Assembly: GCA_963682055.1 (NCBI GenBank)
Contig: OY821745.1
Span: 27,835,342-27,899,341, forward strand
From: Primula veris
Taxonomy: Eukaryota; Streptophyta; Magnoliopsida; Ericales; Primulaceae
Direction: 5' to 3'
DNA: 64,000 nucleotides
Positions 22,724 through 34,000 of this stretch are shown one piece after another. The stretch's first letter is position 1. Each line of letters opens with the position of its first letter. The position numbers were made by a program, and so were the translations under genes. The notes beneath the pieces are model-generated. The model ran no database searches, was not told the DNA's origin, and saw only the letters and a program-made list of their open reading frames with translations.

Positions 22724-24936
22724 TCACAGGTTCCTCTTTGCTTTCCCTTTTCCTTTTCCTTTTGCTTTAGCCTTCATCGGATTTCTTTGGCCATGTGAAC
22801 ATGCGGTTTCTTCCATACCTGAATCTGTATCTTTAGTTGTGACGGAACTAGTTTCCATCTCCACCTCCGCAACACCCCCAAGAAGATAGAGGTTATAAAA
22901 TCGATCTACAAAAGCATATAAAATTATTTAAATTTCTGCACATTTAAGTAACTAAAAGACCGATATGCTTTGCATTAAACCTCCAGGGCATTGGTTAGGA
23001 TTAATTAGTTTGAAATTTGCTTGTATGAGACGGCCCCCTTTAGCTGTTTGAAAATTGCACTAAACCTTTGATTAATTTATGTTTTTCATTCTTAATCTTA
23101 CACAAAAATCCATTTATAACATTTTCAAACATTTATTTGGAATTGCAATTTGCATGTCATTAAATATTAATATCTCTAATCTTTGATTTCTTAACGTGTC
23201 ATTTATAACAATTTCAAAAGTGTATTTGGAATTGCATGTCATTAAAAGTTAATATCTCTAATCTTTGATTTCTTGTCTTTAAATGCTAATATTTTTTACG
23301 GTTTGGCTAATGACACCATAACATTATTGCATGTATACCATAACATTATTGCATCTATACCATAATATTATTGTATTAACAAATTAATGCATTTAATATA
23401 CCCAAAGTTATGAAAATTTTATCAATGAATTACTATTTAAAACTAAGTACAACAAATATCATACATGCTTAACTAATGCATAAAAAGCATGTTGGTGAGC
23501 TTTCTATATTTATTTTGCTATTACATTTTAGAAAAGTTATAATAATTTTATCAATATTATTTAGCATTTGATATCCACACATACAACTTGTTAATGATGA
23601 CAACAAGAACATAAAGAAATGATTTTGATTTGTATAATGATAGAATGAATAAATTTGTGTAAGGTTATAATTTGGCTTCTTTGATTTTGGTGTTATCTTC
23701 CTGAAATAATGGAATTGATTTCCACGAGAATATTATTCAAAATCATTTCCTTATATTCTTGCTGTCATCATTAACACAACTTAATTTTTCCACTGGAAAC
23801 CCGATAGCGGACTGTAGCTAAAAAGCTCGGATATAATGTGTTCTTACATAATTTGTTTACTTACTAGATTGATAAAGATATCAACATGAATAAATATTTT
23901 TATGAAAGAGCCTTCAAATAACTGAGTGTTTATTAGCTTAATTAATTAATGCAATGATGAAATACATCGTACGTGCAAGCGTGTATCATACCGGTCTCCC
24001 ATGTTCGTTTGCCAGATACCCCTTCCCGTTTTTGTAACAATCTTAAAGTGCAAGAAAGACCAAATGCGACAATTGTTAATGTAAATTAATCACCTTACCT
24101 TTCACTAGAAAAAAGTGAAAAGCAAGATCTTGCTTGAACAAGTGCAAGCACGGAAAATAAATTAAAATTGGGATTATTTCTATAATTAATTTACATTGTT
24201 TGGAGAAATATAAGAAAATCTGTCAAAATGGTGAATATTTAACTAGCAATTGGCAAAATGTTCTCTTATTGATAATTTCTACAACATATTGCCTATGTTA
24301 ATATGTCTTTATATTTATACACCTATTTATTCATATAGCTGCCTTCATTATACAAAGTAAAAGTTATCGAAAAAGATAATAACTCATCCTCAAGGCGCGG
24401 ACGTATGTTATTTATGTAGTTCATATAGCGATCTAGCTGCTCCTTCGTAACAAACTCTTGCCTTGTTTGAGGATTTTCATAGAACTACAAATAAACAGTA
24501 ACAAACTCAAATCAATCGATGTATTTTAATACAAACTTTCACATATAGTTTTTTGTAAAGAGAGGTACAATTTATATGTGCGGAAGCAGCCAAACATGGC
24601 AGCGCAATTCTATTTATCGTGACAACATATATATACATTCCTCTATTAATTAAAAACCACAAGCTGGAATCTTTTTTTTTATAAGCAAAGCTGGAATCTA
24701 TATGTTGATTTTACTTACAATTTTGCTTTTAATTTTCTGATCAACCAATATATATGTTTGCACTAGTAACCCCTTTCTCTTTTCCTATCCGACACTTCTT
24801 GAAATAAAATAATCAAATGAGAAAAAAATTAATGTAGTAAAGTATATTTATTACGTCCGATTTTATAACCATTCCTGAGATGTTTGGTCTTGAAAATCCA
24901 TCGAGCCGGAAGTTGTTCTGCACTATTGGACTCCAT
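22724..24936 (-). pseudogene. MBD-like gene, pseudogene copy 1 (five exons)
   Basis: Exon 1 (24936-24858) encodes 'MESNSAEQLPARWIFKTKH'. Exon 2 is about 24798-24717. Exon 3 (24484-24388) encodes 'FYENPQTRQEF' and 'TKEQLDRYMNYI'. Exon 4 (~24077-23992) ends 'SGKRTWET'. Exon 5 (22905-22724) encodes 'YLLGGVAEVEMETSS', a lysine-rich tail and TGA. 'QLPAxW' and 'FYENPQTxQ...TKEQL' fit the methyl-CpG-binding fold (LPxGW, then Y-pP-tG-xF-S-xxEv). Exon order and phases match 52677-56208. The donors after exon 1 (GA) and exon 3 (AT) are mutated, and exon 2 is not open, so I call it dead. It would have been a chromatin-associated protein. Confidence 0.55.
22985..23985. other. Intron 4 of the pseudogene, AT-rich
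   Basis: The stretch contains a ~20 bp repeat 'accataacattattgcatg' near 23310-23360, which the second copy (near 38440-38530) has in altered form. Nothing else is recognised. Confidence 0.45.
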
Positions 24937-25920
24937 GTCCTATATATGTATAAATATTTTGTTTTTAAATTTATTTTATAAGATAATTAAAAAATGGGTG
25001 GTGACATTTATAGTGAGAAACTAAGAAAATGACGACTTTCGGTTATGTTTTTGTATTTTCCGTCTTTTTAATTGTCTTTCGTGATGGCTTTTGGCTTCTT
25101 CTATCACTTGAAACTTTAAGGTTTTTTCGTATTTGTATCTAGCTATGTTGAGAAAATTCTACATGCATAAATCGTTGTTTGTGACATCCTCATTTTTTTA
25201 ATTTAATTTTTCCCCTTAAAACCAAAAATCATAGTTAATAATTTTTCTTTCTTTCTTTCTTTGTTCTTTGGTTTTTTTAGCAGTGAAACTAATATTTTTA
25301 TCCTAACAATTTACCTAGCTTGTACTAAGAACGATACATGCATGTAGAATTTGTTGAACTAGATACAAAGAATAACGACAATAAATTTAATCTAAGGATA
25401 GAAGAAGCCAAAAACCATCATGAAAGACACTTAAAAAAGATAGAAAAGTCAAAAACTTAAATGAAAGTAGTCTTTTTTCTTAGTCACTCATTATAAATAC
25501 CACCACATATTCTCTAGTCATCTTAAAATAAATAAATTTACAAACAAAATATTTATACAGGAGATGGAGTCCAATAACTGGGCAGAACAACTTTCGGCTG
25601 GATGGTTTTTCAAGATCAAACATCACACGAATTGTACTATAAAAACGGTAGGTAATAAATATACTTTACTTATACTTTTTTTTCATTCAAAAATTTTATT
25701 TAAGAAGTGTAGGATATGAAAATAGAAAAAAGATTACCGGTGATCGGAAAATTAAAAGCTAAATTGTAAGTAAAATGAACAAATAGATTCCACCTTTGTG
25801 GTTTCTAATTAATAGAGGAATCGATATATATGCTGCCACAATCAATAGAATTGCGCTTCCACTTTCGGCTGTTTCCGCAAATATAAATTGTGCCTCTTTA
25901 CCAAAAAGTATATTTGAAAG
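24530..25920. repeat. Inverted duplication around the 5' end of the MBD-like gene
   Basis: About 24530-25172 and 25327-25920 are inverted copies separated by about 150 bp. The left arm holds exons 1-2 of the minus-strand pseudogene; the right arm holds a plus-strand copy of the same two exons. Matching words include 'catgtagaatt' and 'agatacaaa'. The two 5' ends face each other. Confidence 0.75.
25564..25647 (+). pseudogene. Plus-strand copy of MBD-like exon 1
   Basis: ATG 25564 starts 'MESNNWAEQLSAGWFFKI', followed by 'KHHTNCTIKT' and an intact GTAGGT donor at 25648. Copy of exon 1 of the neighbouring minus-strand pseudogene. A diverged exon 2 follows near 25695-25770, then homology ends. 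With no further exons it cannot make the full protein. Confidence 0.6.
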
Positions 25921-26170
25921 TTTATATTAAAATATATTGACTAATGTGTGTTTTTTACTTTACCAAATAAATTGCGGATTAGTACGGGTTGGACTTGGGT
26001 TGATTTTTTTATTTTTATTTTAGACCTTAATTTTTCATAAATTGTTAAGCCTAACTTATTGAATCTTTGAAAAAGAAATATAAATTAAAACCAATCAAAA
26101 TACGTTAAAAACTTTACGAACAAGTAATAATATTTCAACAAATAAGGGTACTAAGTGGATATCTTGAAAG

Positions 26171-26219
<49 letters not shown>

Positions 26220-26280
26220 AATTACGGATTGAAAAGGTTTGAGGCGGGCTAATCCGCGGTTGGGAACCCCAAGCGACCTA
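25921..26280. other. AT-rich spacer with (AT)19 and hAT-like end
   Basis: (AT)n spans about 26175-26212. 'acgggttggacttgggtt' near 25983 and 'gggctaatccgcggttggg' near 26245 resemble ends of a non-autonomous hAT element, which may include the microsatellite. Confidence 0.4.
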
Positions 26281-27660
26281 ACCCAATCAGCAAACTACAT
26301 TACGGGTTGGAGCGGGTTAGGTTGAAATTTTTTGAACACTCAACCTATCACAACACATACGGGTTGGGCTACGATTTGTGTTTGCAGAGTTTTTTCCCAT
26401 CACTATCTTAATGATAGACTCAATTAGTCGTTTTTTTTTATAACTTTGGACAATTCTTATTTCACCTTACTGTCTTACTGCCGAATAATCAATATTTATT
26501 AGGACTCAGATCTTATTATTTACTACTTCGTATCTTATAAATAGACCACATTGTGGAGTTGGTATTTTGGTATTTTGTTCATACCGTTACCGTACTACAC
26601 ATGTATGATATGTGTTTTGTTCATACCATCATTATTGTACAACACTTGTAATATACCACACTTTCGTAATACCGTATGTACATAAACAATATAAAACAAC
26701 AACGTAAAAAGGTAGGGATCAGAATCACAAAAGGCACAAAAAGTATTAATAAAGAAAATGTCAATTGTAGCACACAAAGCAATAAGGAATACTGAATGAG
26801 AACCTGTTTATTTAAGGCTATTTAATTATTATTTTTTATCCATTTAATATTTTTAAAATCGTTTTCTTACTTAATTAAATAAAGGTTCTATGGTTTATGT
26901 TAGCAGGCCCAGCCCAAGTGTTTGGATTTCTTGCATTTTGCCTATTATATCGATTGCTGTAATCTCTACGATTATCAATAAGAATGTCTTTTCTCTAAAT
27001 CTTCTATTATCTTCCTAAATTGGTTAATTTTATTCTATTTTCCTTCTTATATTTATTATATAACTCGACAAAATACGATATATAAAATTTCAGCAATCAA
27101 TTCTTACCAGGATAAGATGATGACCATGTCTTGCGTTACATGAAATGAAATGAACATCGATCAAGTTTCTGTTTTGTAAGATTTTGAATCTTCTCCCACC
27201 TACGTAAAATTTAAAAGATTGCTATGAGTAAAGAATTAAAAAAGTTGTCGGATTATCACTTTTATATTTTTGAACTAAATCATCTTGTATAACTCTACCC
27301 ACCCAATATTTTATAGATCTAATTGTTATTAAACAAATTATCTTGAATTTCCTATTAGTTAAGCGCCTTATAAAATCCAAACATAGAATGTCAAGTCGAA
27401 AAGAATTGTTTTCATTAAAATCAGTATATAGTTTTGGATCCTGCTGCATATCTTTAAACAATTGACATCATGATAAAAAAAATAAAACAATTTAAAGAAT
27501 TTCAACCAGTGAAACGAGTAAATACATACAAACACACACATATTTATATATATACACACACATATTGTACATACTTTTATGCTCGCAAATGAAAATACAT
27601 TTTTGGAATCCCATGTGATGCCTCATTTCCATTTTGTAATTACAATCATGCAATTTAATT
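26281..27660 (+). repeat. Foldback arm, second copy
   Basis: Direct diverged copy of 1-1392, ending at 'caatcatgcaattta'. It includes the outer flank as well as the arm. Short open frames here are not conserved in the other copies. Confidence 0.7.
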
Positions 27661-28255
27661 ATATTCCTCATATGTAACTCTATAAGTTCACATTCTCTCT
27701 AGATACCACTTTTTAATTATTCACTTTAATTGCAAAACGACATTATCCAATACAAAACATAATATACATACTTTCTCTCTACAAAAGCGAAAAAAAACTA
27801 GTTTGAATTAGAATAAAATTCTACAAATCCGAAAAAATCACAAAAATGATTAAAAAAAAAAAAAAAAAATTATAAAAATTATAAAAAAAGAAAAAATCAG
27901 AAAAAAATGTATTTTTATAAAATAAATCATAAAAAAATGTACTTTTCTAACAAAATCACAAAAAAAAAAGAAAAAAATCACAAAAAATAATAATAAATGA
28001 AAAAAATCACAATAAATGTATTTTTCTAAAAATTTATTAAAAAATCACAAAAATCACAAAAAATTATAAAAAATTATAATATTTATAAAAATCAGCTTTT
28101 TTGTCAATAGATGACTTTTTACACCGAAAAACTTGTTTTTCATCAACAATTAGTTTTTTCATTTAAAAGTGGTCTTTTCACCAAAAAGTGAATTTTTCAC
28201 CAAAAAGTGATTTATTCATGAAAAAATAGTTTTTTTGTTAGTTTAAATGAGCTGA
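27661..28255. repeat. A-rich low-complexity tract
   Basis: Repeated 'aaaaaatcacaaaaa' words with poly-A runs (27830-28080), then 'tttttcaccaaaaagtga' repeats (28110-28215). No gene. Confidence 0.6.
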
Positions 28256-28810
28256 AAGTGCATACAATTAAAAATACATATAATTCAGTCGAAATTACAT
28301 ATAATTCAGAAAGTGCATATAGTTCAGTCAAAAGCGTATATAGTTCAATAAAAGTGCATATAGTCCAGTCAAAAGTGCATTCAATTCAGCTGAAAGTGTA
28401 TCTAGTTCCGTCGAAAGTGCATACAATTCAGTCAAAAGTAAATATAGTTCAATAAAAGTGCGTATGCATATAGTTCAGCTAAAATTGCATCTGTTTCAGC
28501 TGAAAGTATATCTAATTTAGTCAAAAGTACATATAGTTAAGTCAAAAGTGCATATAGTCCAGTCGAAAAGGAATATAGTACAGTCAAAAGTGCATATGTT
28601 TCAGCCAAAAGTGCATATAGTTCAATAAAAGTGCATATAGTTCTGTCAAAAGTGTATCTACTTTTGCTGAAAGTGTATCTAGTTCAGCCAAAAATGCATA
28701 GGGTTCAGCCAAAAGTGCATATGGTTCAGATAAAATTGCATGTTGTTCATCTCAAAATGCATTTAGTTCAGATGAAAGTGCATATAGTCCAGTTGAAATT
28801 GCATAATGTT
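28256..28810 (+). repeat. ~21 bp minisatellite
   Basis: More than twenty degenerate units built on 'aaaagtgcatatagttcagt'. The word 'gtgcata' matches the minisatellite at 5020-5295. Open frames (28258-28455, 28631-28864) are by-products of the repeat. Confidence 0.75.
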
Positions 28811-29165
28811 CAAGAGATTGGTGGTTCGAATCCATCCGAATTTGCTTTTTTTAATTCAAAGTAAAGTATATGCACTTTATTTTATGAATTATATTGTGTT
28901 TATATTAAACATTATGCACTTTCGACTGAACTATATGCAATTTCAACTGGACTTTATACACTTTCGATTAAACTAGATGCATTTTGAGATGAACTATATG
29001 CACTGCTGAAACAGATGCACTTTCAGCTAAACCAGATGCACTTTCAGCTGAACCCGATGCACTTTTGACAGAACTATAATTTAATTCAAATTTAAAAAAA
29101 ATAAATCCGGATGGATTCGAACCACCAAACTCTTGAACCTCGGTGTTGCTACAAACGCTCTTAAC
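28811..29165. repeat. Inverted partner of the minisatellite with tRNA-like words
   Basis: 28900-29080 carries the same unit in reverse ('tatgcactttcgactgaac'). The words 'ggtggttcgaatccatccg' (28822) and its complement (about 29106) flank the turn, so the unit is palindromic. The 'gttcgaatcc' word resembles a tRNA T-loop, but no cloverleaf is present. Confidence 0.55.
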
Positions 29166-30169
29166 ATTTTGAGCTTACATATGTATATAGTCACTAAATA
29201 AAATCATGCAAACATGTCCCGTCTTTGCCTAAATATGAACGATACAAAACACTATAAAAATTCAAACACATGGCATGCGACTTAAAAAATTTCTCAAGAT
29301 ATGGATATTTACACACACTAAAAACTCTACAAAACAAAGCTACCAAAAAAACAGGCTTTGTTTTAGCCTCAAACGAGCTCCGATTCGGATTAAAATCTTA
29401 TGAACTTTTGTATTGTACATAATCTATACATAAACATGCCAAATTCAAGCGGATATTTCATCAAAAACTTTAAGGGTACGATTTGGGCAAACCCTTGAGC
29501 ACTTGGAGTGCCCCAAACTGGACCCATCTCGGTCCCAAAACAAGCTACATTTCATACCAAAACAAGCTCTATTTTTACCCTAACTTTGACCTCATCTCAG
29601 TCTCGGAATGAGCTCTGTTTCAGACCAAAATGAGCTATATATGTTTCAGTCCCGAAACGATTGTTCAAATAAACCGGAAACCCCAAAACCACTCCAAAAA
29701 CATCCCAATAAAGTCGAAAAAAAAATCATATTGCTAATTATTTGGATACGAGTATAAACCAGGAAAAATAAAAAGTGATCCGTTTCAGGCACGGAATGGG
29801 TTTGCTCTCAGTTTTTTATTTAATAGTTGATTTGACAAATTTTTACCAACTAGTATTTGGTTAGTAATGGCAGTAACAAACATTTGTTATGAGTTGAAGA
29901 AACATAAAATCAGTAAATTGCATATGGATATAGAGAACAAAAACAAGCATACTCTATAAAAGCCACAATTGGACTCAACTTTATTTGGCTTAAATCTATG
30001 AAATTGTAAAATCAATTTAAGTGCAATATGTATGTAATATGGAGTTTATGTTGGTAACCTACTACACATGTGACGACATCAGCTATGACCTCTATCGTCG
30101 GCCATGTCACCACTTCGTGTTCGCTGGATTCTTCCTTACATCACTCGTCGGAAACCAGATATGTGGTGT
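29166..30169. other. Intergenic, unrecognised repeat-like sequence
   Basis: 29490-29660 repeats 'aaaacaagctacatt', 'aaaacaagctcta' and 'aatgagctctgtttc' words, suggesting decayed repeat DNA. No coding signal. Confidence 0.35.
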
Positions 30170-30325
30170 ATCTCTCTGGTGGATTTCGCTGCGATCTCCG
30201 ATGGATCTTCACTGCGATCTCCGACAGATCTTCGTTGCAATCTCCGGCGGATCTTCGCTGCGATCTCCGGCAGATCTTCGATACGATCTCTGATGGATCT
30301 TCGTTGCGATCTAGGGTTTATGTGT
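30170..30325. repeat. 23 bp minisatellite, about 6 units
   Basis: Unit 'gatctccgatggatcttcgc' plus 'tgc', 23 bp. Because 23 is not a multiple of 3, three overlapping open frames arise here; none looks like a gene. Confidence 0.75.
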
Positions 30326-30548
30326 TGGTGACGAAGAGAAAGAGATTGGAGAGGTGAATCAAGTTTTGATGGTATTGGAAAAAGAGGCGAGAGAGAGAGC
30401 GTGAAAAAAGAATCACTTTAAAAAAAATAGAAAATTAAGGGGTATTTATACTATATAAAAATGATACCTATGTGGAATGTGATATTATAAAGTTACCTTA
30501 TGGAAATATAAGTTCAAAAGTGCTACTTATTAGGCATTAATTGTATAT

Positions 30549-30751
30549 TGTTGTAATACAACTATTAGCTAGGTATTTAGGGAGACAGAAGTAGAGAGAG
30601 GGGAGAACAGTATCGTCTTTATTAATGAATGAATATGAATGAATGATCAAATACAAGACCCCTAGCCCTCTTTATATAGATAGAGGGGTAGGGTTATAAG
30701 CCCACCTGGGCCCAATAAGTAAAAGCCCAAGAGTCCAATAATCTTACAACA
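30549..30751 (-). repeat. 3' LTR of element F
   Basis: Starts 'tgttgtaatacaactatt' and ends 'aatcttacaaca' on the plus strand, directly followed by the polypurine tract. Confidence 0.9.
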
Positions 30752-30761
30752 CTCCCCCTTT

Positions 30762-32330
30762 GGACGTCTTGAATTCTTCGTCTTCATGCAGTCGATCTGA
30801 GTCGAGTTCATTCGCAGTGCTAAACACATAAAAACCTTAGGGCCGGAAAACCCAGTGTGGGACAAAACCGGTACCTAGGAGAAACTGTGTAGCCGAATGA
30901 TATAGGCCGAAATATCATGTAAGTAACTAACCACAAAACAGTGTGCCTCATCAAAACCTTGCCAGAGCAAACCCAATGGGAAAATCTCTGATCGAAGGAA
31001 AAAGAGTGCAACAGTGGTAGTAGTAGGGGATCAACCACAAAACAGGTGCCTCATCAAAACCTTGCCAGAGTAAACCCATTGGGAAAAAACCTCTAGTCGA
31101 AGGACAAAAGAGTACACAGTGGTAAGAAGTATACAACAGGATACTCCCCCTAATTCGGCAATATTAAGTGAGATAAGATGGGAACGTGTCTCGCTAAAAA
31201 CCTTGCCAAGGAAAACCCAGTGGGAAAAAACCTTGGTCTAAGGACAAAAAGAGTACACGAGCATGCGACTGGATGCTCCCCCTCACTTGCACACGACAGG
31301 GTGCGAGGATTTCGACTAAGTAGTAATTAGTGCAATAAGCATTCACCTGGATGCTCCCCCTCACTTGCACACGACTGGGTGCAAAGATTTCATATTCCAA
31401 GAAAGAGTACGAGTATTCGACTGGATGCCTCATTTACTTTCACATGACTGTATGCAAGAAAATATAACGTGGAATAAAACGAGCATTCGACAGGATGCTC
31501 TTAAACTTCATATGTGAAGATTTATTTCGGCAAGAAATGCTAAATAGCATAATCTAGTCATGTCTCTCTTGATTGATAACAACAAGTTGTCCTCAAATAA
31601 GACAAGTGTTTTATCTGGATCGTGAGACAGAGCATACGTAATTCAAATATGGCTAATACGAGCTCGAAGCCATATACACTCTCTAGTCGTCTCATAGAGC
31701 ACGAAATCAGAGTGATTCGTTTGGATTCATTCCAAGACCTCCAAGATATCGCCTTATTCCTAATGGTAAAGACAGACCATGTAAGGAATATCCCTTATGC
31801 GGGTCTGATAAGTAACCAGCATCGGTATAACCGAAAAGGGTTGCGTTAATTCGAGTACCAAAGGGGGTAGGTACACTCGATGACGCAAAATGGGATAAGA
31901 CAAGCCCTCATTCCAAAATTACCATAAGGTAAGGGAATGTGTCTTTAGTGCCATTTCGATGGCAGCGTGTTAGCGCGATGCTGTGTCGAGCTATACCATT
32001 CACAACATACGAGATGTTCATCCTAGTACATTAGACCAAGTACAATGATGCGCTTATTGTACTTAGATATGAACATCATGGTTCAATATCTCTTCATCGT
32101 CTCATCAGGGACGGACTGGGTCTATATCAATGTCTAATGATCGAACGATCATGGGAGAATCTGATGACTTAGCGTCATGATGACTAAAACGTCATAACAC
32201 CTTCTTGGTGTAGTCTGAATCATGAACTTAGATTCAATCTTTACGGGACTCGATCATCAGGCCGAGTCACTACCGTTTCTTCCCAAGATCCTTCATCTCG
32301 AAGGCAAATCCAAAAATGGATCGCATAATA
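30762..32330 (-). pseudogene. RNase H end of pol in element F, decayed
   Basis: On the minus strand near 31830 the frame reads 'LFGYTDAGYLSDPHKGYSLH'. Further down are words matching 'AISWRS', 'RECIWLR', 'HDPDKT', 'LFEDN' and 'RDMTR', in changing frames. These are the usual copia RNase H signatures. Stretches of 30762-31450 repeat 'aaaaccttgccag' and 'gtactggatgctcccc'-like words, part of the 3' untranslated region of this element. Confidence 0.75.
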
Positions 32331-34000
32331 AAACACGCAAGGGCATAATACTTGTTCAAGTATCCCAAGCTGATCAAGTACTCAATTAGGCGGTATACCA
32401 CATCCGCTCGGATTATATTAATCCATATAGTGAACGTCTCAGTCAATTGAGATCGTGTTCCGTGGTCAGGAACTACTTGATTTAAGCATTATGAAGTCAC
32501 ACAGGGACCTTCATCTATATCTCTTTGTCTAAATCCCCATAGAGATAAAACAGTGACCACAATCACATGCTGCATAATCAGTTTTTGGGAAACTACTAAA
32601 CTGATAAAGTAGGGGACCGTTATAACGTCCATTACGAGGAAATCAACCATCTCGTAATCAATTCCAAGATGTGAGAGAAGCCTTGCGCTACTAGGCGAGC
32701 ATTCTACAATCTCATTATTCTCATCACTTTTCCTTACGAATAACCAAATAAACGAACTCGTTTAACATTGGTGGTGTTGGAGCTACAGGTCCGAACACAC
32801 TTTCGCTAAGGAGTCTACTTGGATTGCAAGTTTCCATTAGTCCAGTCTATTCTACGTTGACTTCAGGCAACAGTACATGGTTCTCTGTCATAATTTGCTC
32901 ATATTATCAGTCGTCACTGAATATATGAACAGATAATCAATGACAGTCTCGTTTCACTCAATATCGTCTAAGATATCATGATCGACAGATATTTCGAGAT
33001 TCTTAGGATGAGGAGGAAATCACACATCTCCTTGATCCTTTATAATCTCGTGCGACAAACGAATTTCAGTTCACCACCTCTGGGGCTGAACGAATTAAGA
33101 ACCGGTCAACTTCCTCGTATCTTGGGAAGGACGACAAACTGACGGCCGATGGCAGCGTCCTTTGCTTGGCGGGTTCGGCCAAAGCAACGTGTTACGACAG
33201 GAACACGGTGTCCGACAGGGACGTCTATCCTTGCAAGCATTTTGCAGCAGGTATAAATGATCTCGTGACATCTCATAAAGTCATTAAATGCGTCTGGCAT
33301 TTAGTTAGACTTGAGGGAGTCTATGCACTTACTTATCACTAAGTGCAGTTTTGGGGATAAAGCTAAGACTGAGTGGGTTATTCCACGTTACTTCACGTCG
33401 TTCCTAATCAACGGTAACGTGCAAATCTCCCCTTAACGACGGGGAGAACAGTCTTAACGATGTCACTTTCGCATATCATGCGGTAAAGAGATCGCTTTCC
33501 AAGGTTACTCTATCAAATGATAGGCATGGAATTCATAATCGACTTATGTCCCTTTAGAGGTCCATATTTTGAACGCTATAGCGTCTCAATCAAAATATTA
33601 AGTAAGCACTCTGAACACGCGTTAATATGAGACTTCTGGCTCATAACCAGTAACCAGCTGTTACGCATATGGTGTATGAGTGTCTATGGGCCTCATAACG
33701 GACCAATGCAGCAAAATAGCATAACCCCACACGGAAATATAAATCTTGGTGCGCAAGACCAAGATGTGCATGCAACCATTTGCAGTCGCATCATCAAACT
33801 TTCCGTGAGTCCATTTGGGTCTGAACATAATCGACAGGATGTTCAATTTCAATTTCCAAACTCAAGTAATTCAAATCGAAATTTCGATTATTACTCTTCG
33901 GAATTATCAAGTCGGCTAGACTTTTCAGGATAATCCAGATCATGAGCCATCAACTTAATGATAGGGCTAAAAGTTTGGAAAGTGCTGCATTTATGTGGAC
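32331..34000 (-). pseudogene. Integrase-to-RT region of pol in element F, decayed
   Basis: Minus-strand frames 33852-33661 ('SVWGYAILLHWSVMRPI') and 33300-33106 ('ARIDVPVGHRVPV', then 'RTRQAKDAAIG') match the end of copia integrase and the linker before reverse transcriptase. The intervening frames are broken. I could not see an intact YVDD box. Confidence 0.6.

Larger units (their letters stand above)
22611..27660. repeat. Segmental duplication, copy 1
   Basis: About 22611-24355, 24360-25180 and 26700-27660 are colinear with 37684-39281, 45998-46740 and 47290-48010 further right. The shared content is the MBD-like pseudogene and the foldback arm. The inverted partial copy at 25.3-25.9 kb and the (AT)n tract are only in this copy. 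Confidence 0.7.

Noticed and set aside
28822..29125. tRNA gene(s) around 'ggttcgaatcc'
   Set aside because: Only a T-loop-like word is present, in inverted pairs; no acceptor stem, D-arm or anticodon arm can be drawn.
30021..30357. Three overlapping open frames as small genes
   Set aside because: Produced by a 23 bp tandem repeat read in three frames; no conserved protein.
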